From positions 124,001-188,000 of the forward strand of contig NZ_AP024871.1 in NCBI RefSeq assembly GCF_024346875.1: 64,000 nt of DNA, in the 5' to 3' direction. The notes beneath the pieces were generated by a model that was not told where the DNA came from, did no database searches, and saw nothing but the letters and a program-made list of their open reading frames with translations. Positions 1-8,484 of this stretch are shown here, in pieces. The first letter of the stretch is position 1. Each line of letters starts with the position of its first letter. The stretch is from Vibrio gallicus. Its GTDB lineage: Bacteria > Pseudomonadota > Gammaproteobacteria > Enterobacterales > Vibrionaceae. The position numbers and the translations under genes are program-made.

Positions 1-1299
1 AAAATCGCGGTGGTAGACGGTACGGGTAAGGTATTGGCAACCGATGTTATCTATCCGCATCCTCCGCAAAAGCAATACGATAAGTCGCTACAAAGCATTG
101 AGAGATTGATTAAACAGCACAATGTAGATCTGGTAGCAATTGGTAACGGAACTGCTTCACGTGAATCTGATACCTTTGTTGGGGATATTATTAGCAAGGG
201 CATCAAGGTACAAAAAATTGTAGTCAGTGAAGCGGGGGCATCTGTGTATTCAGCCTCTGAATTGGCAGCTAAAGAGTTCCCTGATATGGATGTGTCACTG
301 CGTGGTGCGGTGTCTATCGCCCGTCGCTTGCAAGATCCACTGGCGGAGCTTGTGAAAATTGACCCTAAATCTATTGGTGTGGGTCAGTATCAGCACGATG
401 TTAGTCAGTCGTCATTGGCCAAGCGCTTGGATGCGGTGGTTGAAGATTGTGTAAACGCAGTTGGTGTGGATGTAAATACAGCTTCAGCGGCATTGCTTAA
501 TCGTGTGGCAGGCTTGTCGAGCACGCTGGCACAAAACATCGTGGTTCATCGTGATGATAATGGACGCTTTGAAAGCCGCGCTAGCCTAAAGAAAGTTGCC
601 AGAATGGGGCCTAAAGCATTTGAACAAAGCGCAGGATTTCTGCGCATAATGAACGGACGTAACCCTCTTGATTCATCATCAGTACACCCTGAGGCGTATC
701 CCGTTGTTAAATCGATAGCGGAGAAAACCAATAAGCCGATCTCAAACCTTATTGGTGATAGTGCTTTCTTAGGTAAGCTTAATGCCATTGATTTTACCAA
801 TGAACAATTTGGTCTGCCTACCGTTACAGACATCATTAAAGAGCTTGATAAGCCAGGCCGAGACCCGAGACCTGAGTTTAAAACGGCAACCTTTGCTGAA
901 GGTATCGATAAGGTATCAGACCTTGAAGAAGGGATGGTACTTGAGGGCGTTGTCTCCAATGTGGCTAATTTTGGTGCTTTTGTTGATATCGGTGTACACC
1001 AAGACGGTTTGGTACATATTTCAGCGTTAACCGATAAGTTTGTGTCAGACCCTCGCGAGGTGGTGAAGGCTGGCGATATCGTTAAGGTTAAGGTGATGGA
1101 GATTGATTTGCGACGCAAGCGTATTGGGCTTTCGATGAGATTGAACGATGAACCAGGACAAGACAACCGTCCTGCTCGCAAACCTGTTCGCGAGAACTCT
1201 ACTCGCGATAATCGGAAACCACAGCGCAATCAAAATGCGCCTAGCATTGGTGGAGCAATGGCTGCCGCGTTTGCTAATGCAGGTAACAAGAAGCGTTAA
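1..1299 (+). CDS. tex: Transcription accessory protein Tex, C-terminal part (5' end outside window)
   Basis: The reading frame is open from base 1, so the N-terminal part (roughly 340 residues by comparison with the ~770-residue family) lies upstream. The visible 432 residues hold the end of the YqgF-like RNase H fold, helix-hairpin-helix segments around residues 150-215, and a C-terminal S1 RNA-binding domain at about residues 310-381 with the typical [16 protein letters not shown] pattern. The tail after the S1 domain is basic and rich in N, R and K. Tex is a cytoplasmic nucleic-acid-binding protein linked to transcription and stress survival in several bacteria; its exact reaction is not settled. 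A GTG at position 10 is internal, not a start. It converges on recG. Confidence 0.93.
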   Translation, partial: KIAVVDGTGKVLATDVIYPHPPQKQYDKSLQSIERLIKQHNVDLVAIGNGTASRESDTFVGDIISKGIKVQKIVVSEAGASVYSASELAAKEFPDMDVSLRGAVSIARRLQDPLAELVKIDPKSIGVGQYQHDVSQSSLAKRLDAVVEDCVNAVGVDVNTASAALLNRVAGLSSTLAQNIVVHRDDNGRFESRASLKKVARMGPKAFEQSAGFLRIMNGRNPLDSSSVHPEAYPVVKSIAEKTNKPISNLIGDSAFLGKLNAIDFTNEQFGLPTVTDIIKELDKPGRDPRPEFKTATFAEGIDKVSDLEEGMVLEGVVSNVANFGAFVDIGVHQDGLVHISALTDKFVSDPREVVKAGDIVKVKVMEIDLRRKRIGLSMRLNDEPGQDNRPARKPVRENSTRDNRKPQRNQNAPSIGGAMAAAFANAGNKKR

Positions 1300-1322
1300 T
1301 ACTGTTAATCGGTAATGCAATT

Positions 1323-1347
1323 CGGTGAGCCGATATAGTGCTCACCG
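1323..1347. terminator. Hairpin between convergent tex and recG
   Basis: An 8-bp perfect inverted repeat (CGGTGAGC at 1323-1330, GCTCACCG at 1340-1347, 9-base loop) sits in the 50-base gap between the two convergent stop codons. Neither side has a U-tract, so it is a weak intrinsic terminator or a 3'-end stabilising hairpin. Confidence 0.45.
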
Positions 1348-1349
1348 AC

Positions 1350-3428
1350 TCATGCTTTAGCGTATTCCTCACTATTGATTACCCAGCGTTGGATGATAGA
1401 TCGTGCATTCTCAGGGTACTGCTCATGAATGTAGCGGGCCATTTTTTGCACCTCAGGAATGAGATGTTGATCCCTTACTAGGTCGGCTATTTTAAAATCG
1501 GCAAGCCCGGTTTGTTTGGTACCTAATAGCTCGCCGGGGCCACGTATTTCTAAGTCTTGCTGCGCCACCACAAACCCATCACTGCTTTGTCTAAGAACAC
1601 CTAAGCGTTTTTGAGCGGTTTTAGATAGTGGTGCGTGGTACAAAAGCACGCAATGGCTGGCAACCTTACCTCGTCCAACTCGCCCACGTAGCTGATGCAA
1701 TTGTGCCAGCCCAAGGCGCTCTGGGTTCTCAATGATCATTAAACTGGCGTTAGGTACATCAACGCCGACTTCAATAACTGTTGTGGCAACTAGTAGTTGC
1801 AGTTGATTGTCTTTAAACGCCTTCATCACCGCTTGTTTCTCAGCGGGTTTCATGCGGCCATGCACCAAACCTATTTTTAGCTCGGTTAATTTGAGTTTGA
1901 GTTCCTCGGCAATCTCAGCTGCCGCTTGCGCCTCTAGTACTTCAGATTCATCGATCAGTGTGCACACCCAATACGCCTGCTTACCTTGTGTGGTACATGC
2001 ATGGCGAATACGTTCTATGATATCTGGGCGCTTGGTGTCAGGTAGTGCAACGGTTTGAATTGGGGTTCGCCCTGGGGGCAACTCATCTATGACTGAGGTT
2101 TCTAGGTCGGCATAGGCAGTCATAGCTAAGGTACGGGGAATAGGGGTGGCAGTCATGATCAATTGATGGGGATAGAGTCCCTCAAAGGCGCCTTTCTCTC
2201 TAAGCTCTAGTCGCTGGTGGACCCCAAATCGATGCTGTTCATCGATTATGATTAGTGCCAACTTATGAAAGTGCACCTGATCTTGAAACAGCGCATGGGT
2301 TCCTACTACCATCTGCGCTTCACCATTTGCTATTGCTTCTAGTTGCGCCTGTTTGGCTTTACCTGTGATTTTCCCTGCTAGCCAACCGACACGAATCCCT
2401 AATTTCTCGAACCAAGCCTGAAAATTAACAGCATGCTGCTCTGCTAAGAGCTCTGTTGGAGCCATCATTGCAACCTGATAGCCTTGCTCAATTGCCGTGA
2501 GGGCGGCTAAAGCCGCGACTAGGGTTTTGCCTGAGCCAACATCCCCTTGAACTAAGCGCATCATAGGGTGTGGTTGACAAATATCCCCCTCGATCTCTTT
2601 AACTACTCGGTTTTGTGCCGCGGTAGGTTTAAAAGGTAGCTGGCCTAGTAGCTGAGGTTTTAACTGTGTGGATGCAGGCAAAGATAAAGCATTGTCTTGC
2701 TGTCCTTTACTTCTTAAAGCAAGCATTGATAGATTCTGAGCTAACAACTCTTCTATGACTAGACGCAGTTGCGCCGGGTGTCTGCCTTGATCAAATAGAT
2801 TTAAGTCAATATCAGGGGAAGGGCGATGCACTATATGTAGGGCTTGATTTAGGGTGAGCTGTGAGTCGTAAAGCCCCTGAGGCAATAGCTCATTAACTGA
2901 AGCGCTATCTAGTAATGATAAAGCTTGTTCGGTGAGACTTCTAAGGGTGAGTTGTCGTAGCCCGTCTGTTGTAGGGTAGACTGGGGTTAGTGTGGACTCG
3001 GTGGCAATCTGCTGCTGTTCTGAGACAAACTTATACTCGGGGTGAACTATCTCTAATCCATAGTTGCCGCGTTTAATCTCGCCATAAGCATGTACCCATT
3101 TGCCTTCAGTAAAGCTATTGCGCATTCCAGCATTGAAATTAAAAAAACGCAGTGTAACGCTTCCATTGCCGTCACTGATTTTAACCGTTAACATTTTTCG
3201 ACGAGAGAATGTGGTATCAACGGACATGACTTCACCCTTTACTGCCCCCCATAAACCGGCATGCAGAGCTCGCATTGGATAGACACGAGTGCGGTCTTCA
3301 TAGCGGTGTGGGAGGTGAAAAAGTAGGTCTTGAACAGAAATTAAAGCTATTTTTTGTAATTTCTCAGCTATTTTAGCTCCAACGCCAGTTAATGAGGTCA
3401 AGGGGATGGCTGAAAGCAATTGAGTCAT
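1350..3428 (-). CDS. recG: ATP-dependent DNA helicase RecG
   Basis: Superfamily 2 helicase that remodels stalled replication forks and branch-migrates Holliday junctions. Length 692 is normal. The N-terminal wedge/OB domain covers roughly residues 1-200; Walker A GDVGSGKT is at about 295-302, the DEQH box at 396-399, followed by the TATPIPRT motif III and a TTVIEVGVDVPNA segment in the second RecA lobe. The C-terminal LGTKQTG-type segment is present. The start is the ATG at 3428 with a GGAG ribosome binding site about 7 bases upstream. It is transcribed alone, away from rpmB; in many relatives it sits near spoT, which is not in this window. Confidence 0.97.
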   Translation of the reverse strand: MTQLLSAIPLTSLTGVGAKIAEKLQKIALISVQDLLFHLPHRYEDRTRVYPMRALHAGLWGAVKGEVMSVDTTFSRRKMLTVKISDGNGSVTLRFFNFNAGMRNSFTEGKWVHAYGEIKRGNYGLEIVHPEYKFVSEQQQIATESTLTPVYPTTDGLRQLTLRSLTEQALSLLDSASVNELLPQGLYDSQLTLNQALHIVHRPSPDIDLNLFDQGRHPAQLRLVIEELLAQNLSMLALRSKGQQDNALSLPASTQLKPQLLGQLPFKPTAAQNRVVKEIEGDICQPHPMMRLVQGDVGSGKTLVAALAALTAIEQGYQVAMMAPTELLAEQHAVNFQAWFEKLGIRVGWLAGKITGKAKQAQLEAIANGEAQMVVGTHALFQDQVHFHKLALIIIDEQHRFGVHQRLELREKGAFEGLYPHQLIMTATPIPRTLAMTAYADLETSVIDELPPGRTPIQTVALPDTKRPDIIERIRHACTTQGKQAYWVCTLIDESEVLEAQAAAEIAEELKLKLTELKIGLVHGRMKPAEKQAVMKAFKDNQLQLLVATTVIEVGVDVPNASLMIIENPERLGLAQLHQLRGRVGRGKVASHCVLLYHAPLSKTAQKRLGVLRQSSDGFVVAQQDLEIRGPGELLGTKQTGLADFKIADLVRDQHLIPEVQKMARYIHEQYPENARSIIQRWVINSEEYAKA

Positions 3429-3430
3429 TC

Positions 3431-3468
3431 AAGCTCCAAAGTGTTTAAATTTCCTTAAATAGGAGCTT
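3431..3468 (-). repeat. Inverted repeat covering the recG ribosome binding site
   Basis: AAGCTCC (3431-3437) and GGAGCTT (3462-3468) are exact inverted arms, with a second inner pair TTTAA/TTAAA at 3444-3448 and 3455-3459. In the recG transcript the GGAG of the 3' arm is the likely ribosome binding site, so folding could hide it. Only the pairing is seen; a regulatory role is inferred. Confidence 0.4.
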
Positions 3469-3504
3469 AAATGTCTATAGTAAGCAAATCAATGTAATTA
3501 GAGG

Positions 3505-3532
3505 TTGTCGGAAGTAAGAATTCTGGTATCAT
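3505..3532 (+). promoter_or_regulatory. Candidate upstream sigma70 promoter for rpmB
   Basis: TTGTCG (3505-3510), 16-base spacer, TATCAT (3527-3532), directed towards rpmB-rpmG. It lies in the 321-base gene-free stretch 3429-3749, which otherwise holds the recG leader repeat, the stronger promoter at 3610-3638 and a roughly 110-base rpmB leader. Confidence 0.4.
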
Positions 3533-3609
3533 TCGCGCACTATTTTTGAACAAAATCAGCTCTGCTTAAAAAAAGATCAGTAAATCTGTAAAAAGGATCT
3601 GTTCGGGTC

Positions 3610-3638
3610 TTGAGCAATATCTATTAACTTAGTATAAT
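3610..3638 (+). promoter_or_regulatory. sigma70 promoter of rpmB-rpmG
   Basis: TTGAGC (3610-3615), 17-base spacer, perfect TATAAT (3633-3638), followed by the GC-rich discriminator typical of ribosomal and other growth-regulated promoters. The predicted transcript has a leader of about 105 bases before the rpmB start, containing a small GACCTC/GAGGTT hairpin near 3686-3702. Confidence 0.7.
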
Positions 3639-3749
3639 GCGCGACCTTTGATAGCCTTGTATGGATTTACCATAACGGTTTTTGACCTCATTTGAGAGGT
3701 TCGGCCACCAAGGTTGATATCGAGCTGAAACGATTTGGAGAAGACATTC

Positions 3750-3986
3750 ATGTCCCGAGTATGCCAAGTAACTGGTAAGCGTCCTGTAACGGGTAACAAC
3801 CGTTCACACGCACGCAACGCTACTAAGCGCCGTTTTCTGCCGAACCTACAAACTCATCGTTTCTGGGTAGAGAGCGAAAAACGTTTTGTTAAACTACGTC
3901 TAACTGCTAAAGGCATGCGTATCATCGACAAGAAAGGCATTGATGCTGTACTTGTAGATATTCGTGCACGTGGCGAAAACGTTTAA
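3750..3986 (+). CDS. rpmB: 50S ribosomal protein L28
   Basis: A 78-residue basic protein starting [17 protein letters not shown], the characteristic L28 N-terminus. The ATG at 3750 was chosen because it matches the family start; an upstream in-frame TTG at 3735 would add five residues not found in L28. It precedes rpmG by 13 bases, the usual rpmB-rpmG operon. Component of the large ribosomal subunit. Confidence 0.98.
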   Translation: MSRVCQVTGKRPVTGNNRSHARNATKRRFLPNLQTHRFWVESEKRFVKLRLTAKGMRIIDKKGIDAVLVDIRARGENV

Positions 3987-3999
3987 GAGGAATTGAGCA

Positions 4000-4167
4000 A
4001 TGGCTAAAGGCATTCGCGAAAAGATTAAACTTGTTTCTTCTGCTGGTACAGGTCACTTCTATACTACAGATAAAAACAAACGTAACATGCCGGGCAAATT
4101 TGAGATCAAGAAATTTGATCCAGTTGTTCGTCAACACGTTATGTATAAAGAAGCTAAAATCAAGTAA
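4000..4167 (+). CDS. rpmG: 50S ribosomal protein L33
   Basis: A 55-residue basic protein beginning [19 protein letters not shown] and ending in VMYKEAKIK, a full-length L33 of the zinc-free type (no CxxC pairs). A GAGG ribosome binding site lies 10 bases upstream. Cotranscribed with rpmB and closed by a strong terminator, so the pair forms a two-gene operon separate from mutM. Confidence 0.98.
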   Translation: MAKGIREKIKLVSSAGTGHFYTTDKNKRNMPGKFEIKKFDPVVRQHVMYKEAKIK

Positions 4168-4192
4168 TTGATTCTTCTTTAGAACAGAACAT

Positions 4193-4221
4193 AAAAACCC
4201 AACTTTTAGTTGGGTTTTTTT
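4193..4221 (+). terminator. Intrinsic terminator after rpmG
   Basis: AAAAACCCAA (4193-4202) pairs with TTGGGTTTTT (4210-4219) around a 7-base loop, with a continuous T-run into 4221. It separates the ribosomal operon from mutM. Confidence 0.85.
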
Positions 4222-4265
4222 ATGCCTGTAATTTATGCTATTTAATATTTTATTGAGGACGCCTG

Positions 4266-5087
4266 ATGCCTGAGCTACCCGAAATAGAAGTTTCTCGTCT
4301 GGGTATAAGCCCTCATATTAATAACCAGCGTATTCAACAGATAGTGGTTAGGCAGCCCAAACTGCGTTGGCCAGTCTCGAAACAGCTTAGTTCGTTATCT
4401 GATGTTCATATTGTTGGGGTTTCCCGCAGGGCAAAATACCTGCTGCTCGAAACTGAATCTGGAACTATAGTTATTCATCTTGGTATGTCGGGCTCATTGC
4501 GGGTTTTAGAGCAAGGGATTGAGCATGGTAAGCATGACCATGTAGATTTGCTTCTTTCGAATGGCAAGTTATTGCGTTATAACGATCCGCGTCGATTTGG
4601 GTGTTGGTTGTGGATTCCAGCAGGAGAAAGCCTAGCTATCTTAGATAACCTTGGGCCTGAGCCGCTGTCTGATATTTTTGCAGCTGATTATGTAACCCCT
4701 TTGGCCGCTAGGCGGCGAATCCCAGTAAAGCAGTTTATTATGGATAATAAAATTGTGGTTGGAGTGGGTAATATCTATGCTAATGAATCCCTGTTTAATG
4801 CTAAAATTAACCCATTAAGACCTGCAAATTCATTGAGTTACCCTGACTGGGAAGAATTAGTTCTACAGATAAAATTGGTACTAAATCGAGCTATTTTACA
4901 GGGTGGAACAACATTAAATGATTTTGAGCAACCAGATGGTAAGCCAGGTTATTTTGCTCAAGAATTACAGGTATACGGTAAGGCTGGAGATGCATGCCCA
5001 GATTGTGGCGCGCAAATTCAGCAGCAGATGATAGGTCAAAGAAATACGTTTTGGTGCGATATGTGCCAACCTAAGGAAGAAGTATGA
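4266..5087 (+). CDS. mutM: Formamidopyrimidine-DNA glycosylase (Fpg/MutM)
   Basis: Bifunctional base-excision repair enzyme removing 8-oxoguanine and formamidopyrimidines. The 273 residues start with the diagnostic MPELPE (catalytic Pro2, Glu3); Lys57 is in place in RRAKYLL. The helix-two-turn-helix region (about 150-220) contains the GVGNIYANE motif. A C-terminal zinc finger CxxC-x16-CxxC spans about residues 245-268. The gene ends with an ATGA overlap onto the following sugar epimerase, an unusual partner: in many relatives mutM neighbours coaD directly. Confidence 0.97.
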   Translation: MPELPEIEVSRLGISPHINNQRIQQIVVRQPKLRWPVSKQLSSLSDVHIVGVSRRAKYLLLETESGTIVIHLGMSGSLRVLEQGIEHGKHDHVDLLLSNGKLLRYNDPRRFGCWLWIPAGESLAILDNLGPEPLSDIFAADYVTPLAARRRIPVKQFIMDNKIVVGVGNIYANESLFNAKINPLRPANSLSYPDWEELVLQIKLVLNRAILQGGTTLNDFEQPDGKPGYFAQELQVYGKAGDACPDCGAQIQQQMIGQRNTFWCDMCQPKEEV

Positions 5088-6088
5088 AATATTTAGTGAC
5101 CGGGGCTGCTGGCTTTATTGGCAGTGCAGTAGTTGAACGCTTGACAGATATGGGTCATCAAGTCGTCGGTATCGACAATATGAATGATTACTATCAGGTA
5201 TCTTTGAAAGAAGACCGTCTTAAGCGCATTGAACACGATAGCTTTTCATTCAGACAGATAGATTTAGCGGATCGTGAAGGGATAGCAACGCTTTTTGCTG
5301 GTGAACAATTCGATGTGGTTATTCACCTTGCCGCTCAAGCTGGGGTGCGTTATTCAATTGATAATCCATTAGCATACGCTGACAGCAATCTAGTGGGGCA
5401 CTTAACTATTCTAGAAGGCTGTCGTCATAATAAAGTTAAGCACCTAGTATACGCTTCATCTAGCTCAGTTTATGGCTTGAACCAGAAGATGCCGTTTGAT
5501 ACCTCTGATTCAGTTGATCATCCTATTTCACTGTATGCCGCGACGAAGAAGTCCAATGAAATGATGGCACATAGCTATTCGCATCTGTATGGCATTCCAA
5601 CAACTGGCTTACGCTTTTTTACCGTATATGGTCCATGGGGACGCCCAGATATGGCGTTATTTAAGTTTACTAAAGCCATAGTCAACGGCGATACCATTGA
5701 TGTATATAACAATGGTGATATGCAGCGTGATTTTACCTATATCGATGATATCGTTGAAGGCATTATCCGTATCCAAGGTGTAATCCCGCAGCCAACACCG
5801 GATTGGACGGTTGAGCAAGGCTCACCTGCAACAAGCTCTGCACCATACCGAATTTACAATATTGGGCATGGCAGTCCGGTGAAGTTGATGTCGTTTATTG
5901 AGTCATTGGAAGATGCGCTTGGCATTGAGGCTAAGAAAAACTTTATGCCGATGCAACCTGGTGATGTATACGCAACCTACGCTGATACTCAAGACCTATT
6001 TGCGGCCACAGGCTATAAGCCTCAGGTAGGTGTGCAAGAAGGCGTTAAAGCCTTTGCTGATTGGTACAGGGCTTATTACAAGCTATAG
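5084..6088 (+). CDS. NAD-dependent nucleotide-sugar epimerase, UDP-glucuronate 4-epimerase type
   Basis: Extended short-chain dehydrogenase/reductase of 334 residues. GAAGFIG at 7-13 binds NAD, SSS near 125-128 and YAATK at 151-155 form the catalytic triad, and the sequence GVRYSIDNP and [11 protein letters not shown] are typical of the UDP-glucuronate/UDP-glucose 4-epimerase group. The family suggests UDP-glucuronate to UDP-galacturonate conversion in the cytoplasm, which would use the product of ugd at 19.8 kb. UDP-N-acetylhexosamine or UDP-glucose epimerisation cannot be excluded. It overlaps the mutM stop by 4 bases (ATGA) and so is translationally coupled to it; its terminator runs into the 3' end of coaD. 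Confidence 0.85.
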   Translation: MKYLVTGAAGFIGSAVVERLTDMGHQVVGIDNMNDYYQVSLKEDRLKRIEHDSFSFRQIDLADREGIATLFAGEQFDVVIHLAAQAGVRYSIDNPLAYADSNLVGHLTILEGCRHNKVKHLVYASSSSVYGLNQKMPFDTSDSVDHPISLYAATKKSNEMMAHSYSHLYGIPTTGLRFFTVYGPWGRPDMALFKFTKAIVNGDTIDVYNNGDMQRDFTYIDDIVEGIIRIQGVIPQPTPDWTVEQGSPATSSAPYRIYNIGHGSPVKLMSFIESLEDALGIEAKKNFMPMQPGDVYATYADTQDLFAATGYKPQVGVQEGVKAFADWYRAYYKL

Positions 6089-6093
6089 AAGAG

Positions 6094-6126
6094 AAAGGTT
6101 TGGCTAATAAGCTAAACCTTTTTTTT
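6094..6126 (+). terminator. Intrinsic terminator of mutM-epimerase overlapping the coaD 3' end
   Basis: AAAGGTTTGGC (6094-6104) pairs with GCTAAACCTTT (6111-6121, one G-T wobble) around TAATAA, followed by T's to 6126. The distal arm and T-run are also the last codons and stop (6112-6114) of coaD on the other strand. Confidence 0.75.
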
Positions 6127-6588
6127 GATTTGTTTAAAGACAGATGCGGGAACAAATCCCTCCACATCCCCACCATGAATAGCCACTTCGCGTACAATAG
6201 TTGAAGACAAAAACGCAAACTCTTCTGAAGGCGTTAAGAAGATACTTTCTAGCTCAGGAAGTAGCTTGCGATACATGCTGGTTAAACCAAACTCATATTC
6301 AAAGTCCATGGTCGTTCTAAGACCGCGTACCAAGAGGTTCGCTTTTTTATTCTTAGCAAATTCAACCAGTAGACCAGAAAAACCCTCAACCTCGACGTTA
6401 CCTAAGTGGGCAACCGATAGTTCTAGCATCTCTACACGCTCTTCTAATGAGAACATGGTTTTCTTACTTGGGCTGGCTGCTACACACACGGTTAATTTAT
6501 CAAACATCTTAGATGCACGAGTGATGATGTCTAGGTGCCCATTGGTTAATGGATCGAAGGTTCCAGGGTAGAGTACGTGGTTTTTCAT
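6112..6588 (-). CDS. coaD: Phosphopantetheine adenylyltransferase
   Basis: Fourth step of coenzyme A synthesis: 4'-phosphopantetheine + ATP to dephospho-CoA. The 158 residues match the family length. [12 protein letters not shown] at 7-18 contains the nucleotidyl-transferase TxGH motif (His18), and SSTIVRE near 128-134 is the ISSTxVR-like motif. It is the last gene of a minus-strand run opsX-GT2-GT4-coaD; its ATG directly abuts the stop codon of the GT4 gene. The old name kdtB reflects this recurrent location beside Kdo/LPS genes. Confidence 0.97.
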   Translation of the reverse strand: MKNHVLYPGTFDPLTNGHLDIITRASKMFDKLTVCVAASPSKKTMFSLEERVEMLELSVAHLGNVEVEGFSGLLVEFAKNKKANLLVRGLRTTMDFEYEFGLTSMYRKLLPELESIFLTPSEEFAFLSSTIVREVAIHGGDVEGFVPASVFKQIKKKV

Positions 6589-7707
6589 TTATCGATTTAC
6601 ACCTATATGCTGTTTTATTTTAGTGAAAATAACTTTGTTGTTAAATTTACTTTCGGCAAGTTTGCGTGCGTTGTGACCGAGCTTGACTCTTAATTCGCGG
6701 TCTTTGATTAAAGCTTCTACTTGATTTAAAAAGTCGGTAGGGTCTTCATAGTTTGCTAGCTTTCCTGTTTGGTTGTGTTTAACCATTTCAGGCATACTAC
6801 TTACGTTGTAAGTAACACTAGGGATTGCCGTCGCCATCGCTTCCACTAAAGCATTTGCTGAACCTTCATAGTGAGATGGAAAAACATAGATATCTAAAGT
6901 GGATAATAGTGATGGGGTATCTTCAACAAACCCAAGAAGTTTTATTTGCTGCTCCAATCCTAAAGTAATTATTTTTTCTTTAATTTTACTCTCTAATGGA
7001 CCAGTACCAGCTATATACAACTCAATGTTGTACCCTTTATCTTTTAGGTCTTTTACTAAGTCCATGAGCATTAGTTGATTTTTTTGGTTAACACATCGAC
7101 CAGCAGTACCCAGTATGACTTTAGATTTATGCTCTTCTAATGAGTAATCTTTAGGGGAGTAGCTTTCTATTTCTACACCATTATATATAGTGTGAATTTG
7201 ATCCTTATTGATTATTCTTGGATTGTTCTTTGTTATAGAACGACCAATTTCATCAGAGTTTACAATCACATCTGTGATTATTTTTCCAAAAACAATTCTA
7301 TTTAGAAAGGTGTTTCTTATTGGATGCGGCATCCCCCTTCTATATATTATTTTAGGGACTTTAGCTAGTTTTGCGGCTAATCCAGCACACTTTGCATCTG
7401 CAGGAAGATTTAAAATAACACTTTGATAGTTATTCTTTTTAAAGTGTCTATATAGTTTAAAAATAGTAAGTGGGTTCAAAAAACTAGCATTGCTAATTTT
7501 AGTGTTAAAAATTGAAATATTATTCTTAGTTTTAAGTTTGTTCTCTAAAGAGCTGTTAGGGTGTGTTATTACTGTACAGTTAGCATCCTCTGCACAGATC
7601 GTAGCGGCTACAAAATGCCATTTTTCACCACCTCCCCAATTCTTTGAAGTATTTACAAAACAAATGTTTTTCTTGATAAATTCAGGCTCTTTGTGCGGTG
7701 CTGTCAT
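6589..7707 (-). CDS. Glycosyltransferase, GT4 family (LPS core/outer sugar)
   Basis: A 372-residue GT-B fold enzyme. The N-terminus carries NTSKNWGGGEKWH, a donor-lobe/acceptor segment common in GT4 LPS enzymes; the C-terminal lobe has GTAGRCVNQKNQ and the EGSANALVEAMATAIPSV segment containing the EX7E nucleotide-sugar motif. The sugar and linkage cannot be read from sequence. Base composition is distinctly AT-rich compared with the flanking coaD and kdkA. It follows the GT2 gene after 3 bases and abuts coaD, so it is cotranscribed. Confidence 0.88.
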   Translation of the reverse strand: MTAPHKEPEFIKKNICFVNTSKNWGGGEKWHFVAATICAEDANCTVITHPNSSLENKLKTKNNISIFNTKISNASFLNPLTIFKLYRHFKKNNYQSVILNLPADAKCAGLAAKLAKVPKIIYRRGMPHPIRNTFLNRIVFGKIITDVIVNSDEIGRSITKNNPRIINKDQIHTIYNGVEIESYSPKDYSLEEHKSKVILGTAGRCVNQKNQLMLMDLVKDLKDKGYNIELYIAGTGPLESKIKEKIITLGLEQQIKLLGFVEDTPSLLSTLDIYVFPSHYEGSANALVEAMATAIPSVTYNVSSMPEMVKHNQTGKLANYEDPTDFLNQVEALIKDRELRVKLGHNARKLAESKFNNKVIFTKIKQHIGVNR

Positions 7708-7710
7708 TGT

Positions 7711-8484
7711 TTATTGCTCTTTTTTATTATGCTCTCTTAACCATAGATCAGCATAGCGAGTGAATGTTGTATTAGCGCTAAGTAAGGCTAGCAATAAGCC
7801 ATGGCGACCATCTAAAAAACCTTTTTTTAGAATGTACATTTTTATGAACCTTGCTATACCATGTATAATGGCACCGAATAACGTAGACTTTTTCTTCCCT
7901 TCTCTCTGATCAACCCAAGCTTTCATATAATGTTGAGTTTTATTCACATAATTAGGGATTGTATCAATCGTGTAATGTAGTAAGTCACCATCAAGTAATT
8001 TAGTTGAGTATCCATCAGGAATTACTACTGACTCATGAACGAGTGAGTTATTATACTTAGTGGACTTATTTAGATAAAGTCTTGTGATTTTATCAGGATA
8101 CCATCCAGAGTGACGAATAAATTTCCCAAATGCTTTAGTTAATCGATTAATTTGATAAATGGATTTTCCGTCATCATTTTGAATTGCGTTTAAGATTGAG
8201 GTCTTTAATTGCTCTGTTACTTCTTCATCAGAGTCTAGTGCTAGAATCCAATCACTTACGATATAACTTTGAGCCTTCTGTCTTTGGAGGCCAAAACCTA
8301 GCCATTCTTGATGGTATATTTTTGACGTGTATTTTTGGGCTATTTGCAGTGTGTTATCTTCACTACCTGAATCTAGGATAATGATTTCATCAACCCAGCC
8401 AGATACTGAAGATAAAGTTTTTTCTAAATGAGCTTCTGCATTTTTAACTATTATTAACACACCAATGCTGGGTTTTTTATCCAT
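7711..8484 (-). CDS. Glycosyltransferase family 2, WaaE/KdtX-like
   Basis: A 257-residue GT-A fold enzyme beginning near PSIGVLIIVKNAEAHLEKTL; the metal-binding DXD is in ALDSDEEV at about residue 85-90. The overall pattern (WVDEIIILDSGSEDNT, then HQEWLGFGLQRQKAQ) fits the WaaE/KdtX group, which adds a beta-1,4-glucose to the first inner-core heptose in enterobacteria and is commonly found near coaD and waaA. That linkage here is inference. Start ATG 8484 preferred over an in-frame GTG at 8496; it overlaps the end of the opsX-like gene by 8 bases. Confidence 0.85.
   Translation of the reverse strand: MDKKPSIGVLIIVKNAEAHLEKTLSSVSGWVDEIIILDSGSEDNTLQIAQKYTSKIYHQEWLGFGLQRQKAQSYIVSDWILALDSDEEVTEQLKTSILNAIQNDDGKSIYQINRLTKAFGKFIRHSGWYPDKITRLYLNKSTKYNNSLVHESVVIPDGYSTKLLDGDLLHYTIDTIPNYVNKTQHYMKAWVDQREGKKKSTLFGAIIHGIARFIKMYILKKGFLDGRHGLLLALLSANTTFTRYADLWLREHNKKEQ

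Noticed and set aside
546..1229. Long antisense frame (227 codons) inside tex
   Set aside because: Lies wholly within the conserved Tex coding region, resembles no family and has no ribosome binding site; a shadow frame.
3567..3598. Two GATC sites in an A/T-rich stretch, looking faintly like an oriC 13-mer region
   Set aside because: Only two GATC sites, no DnaA boxes (TTATCCACA-like) nearby; explained as spacer between two rpmB promoters.
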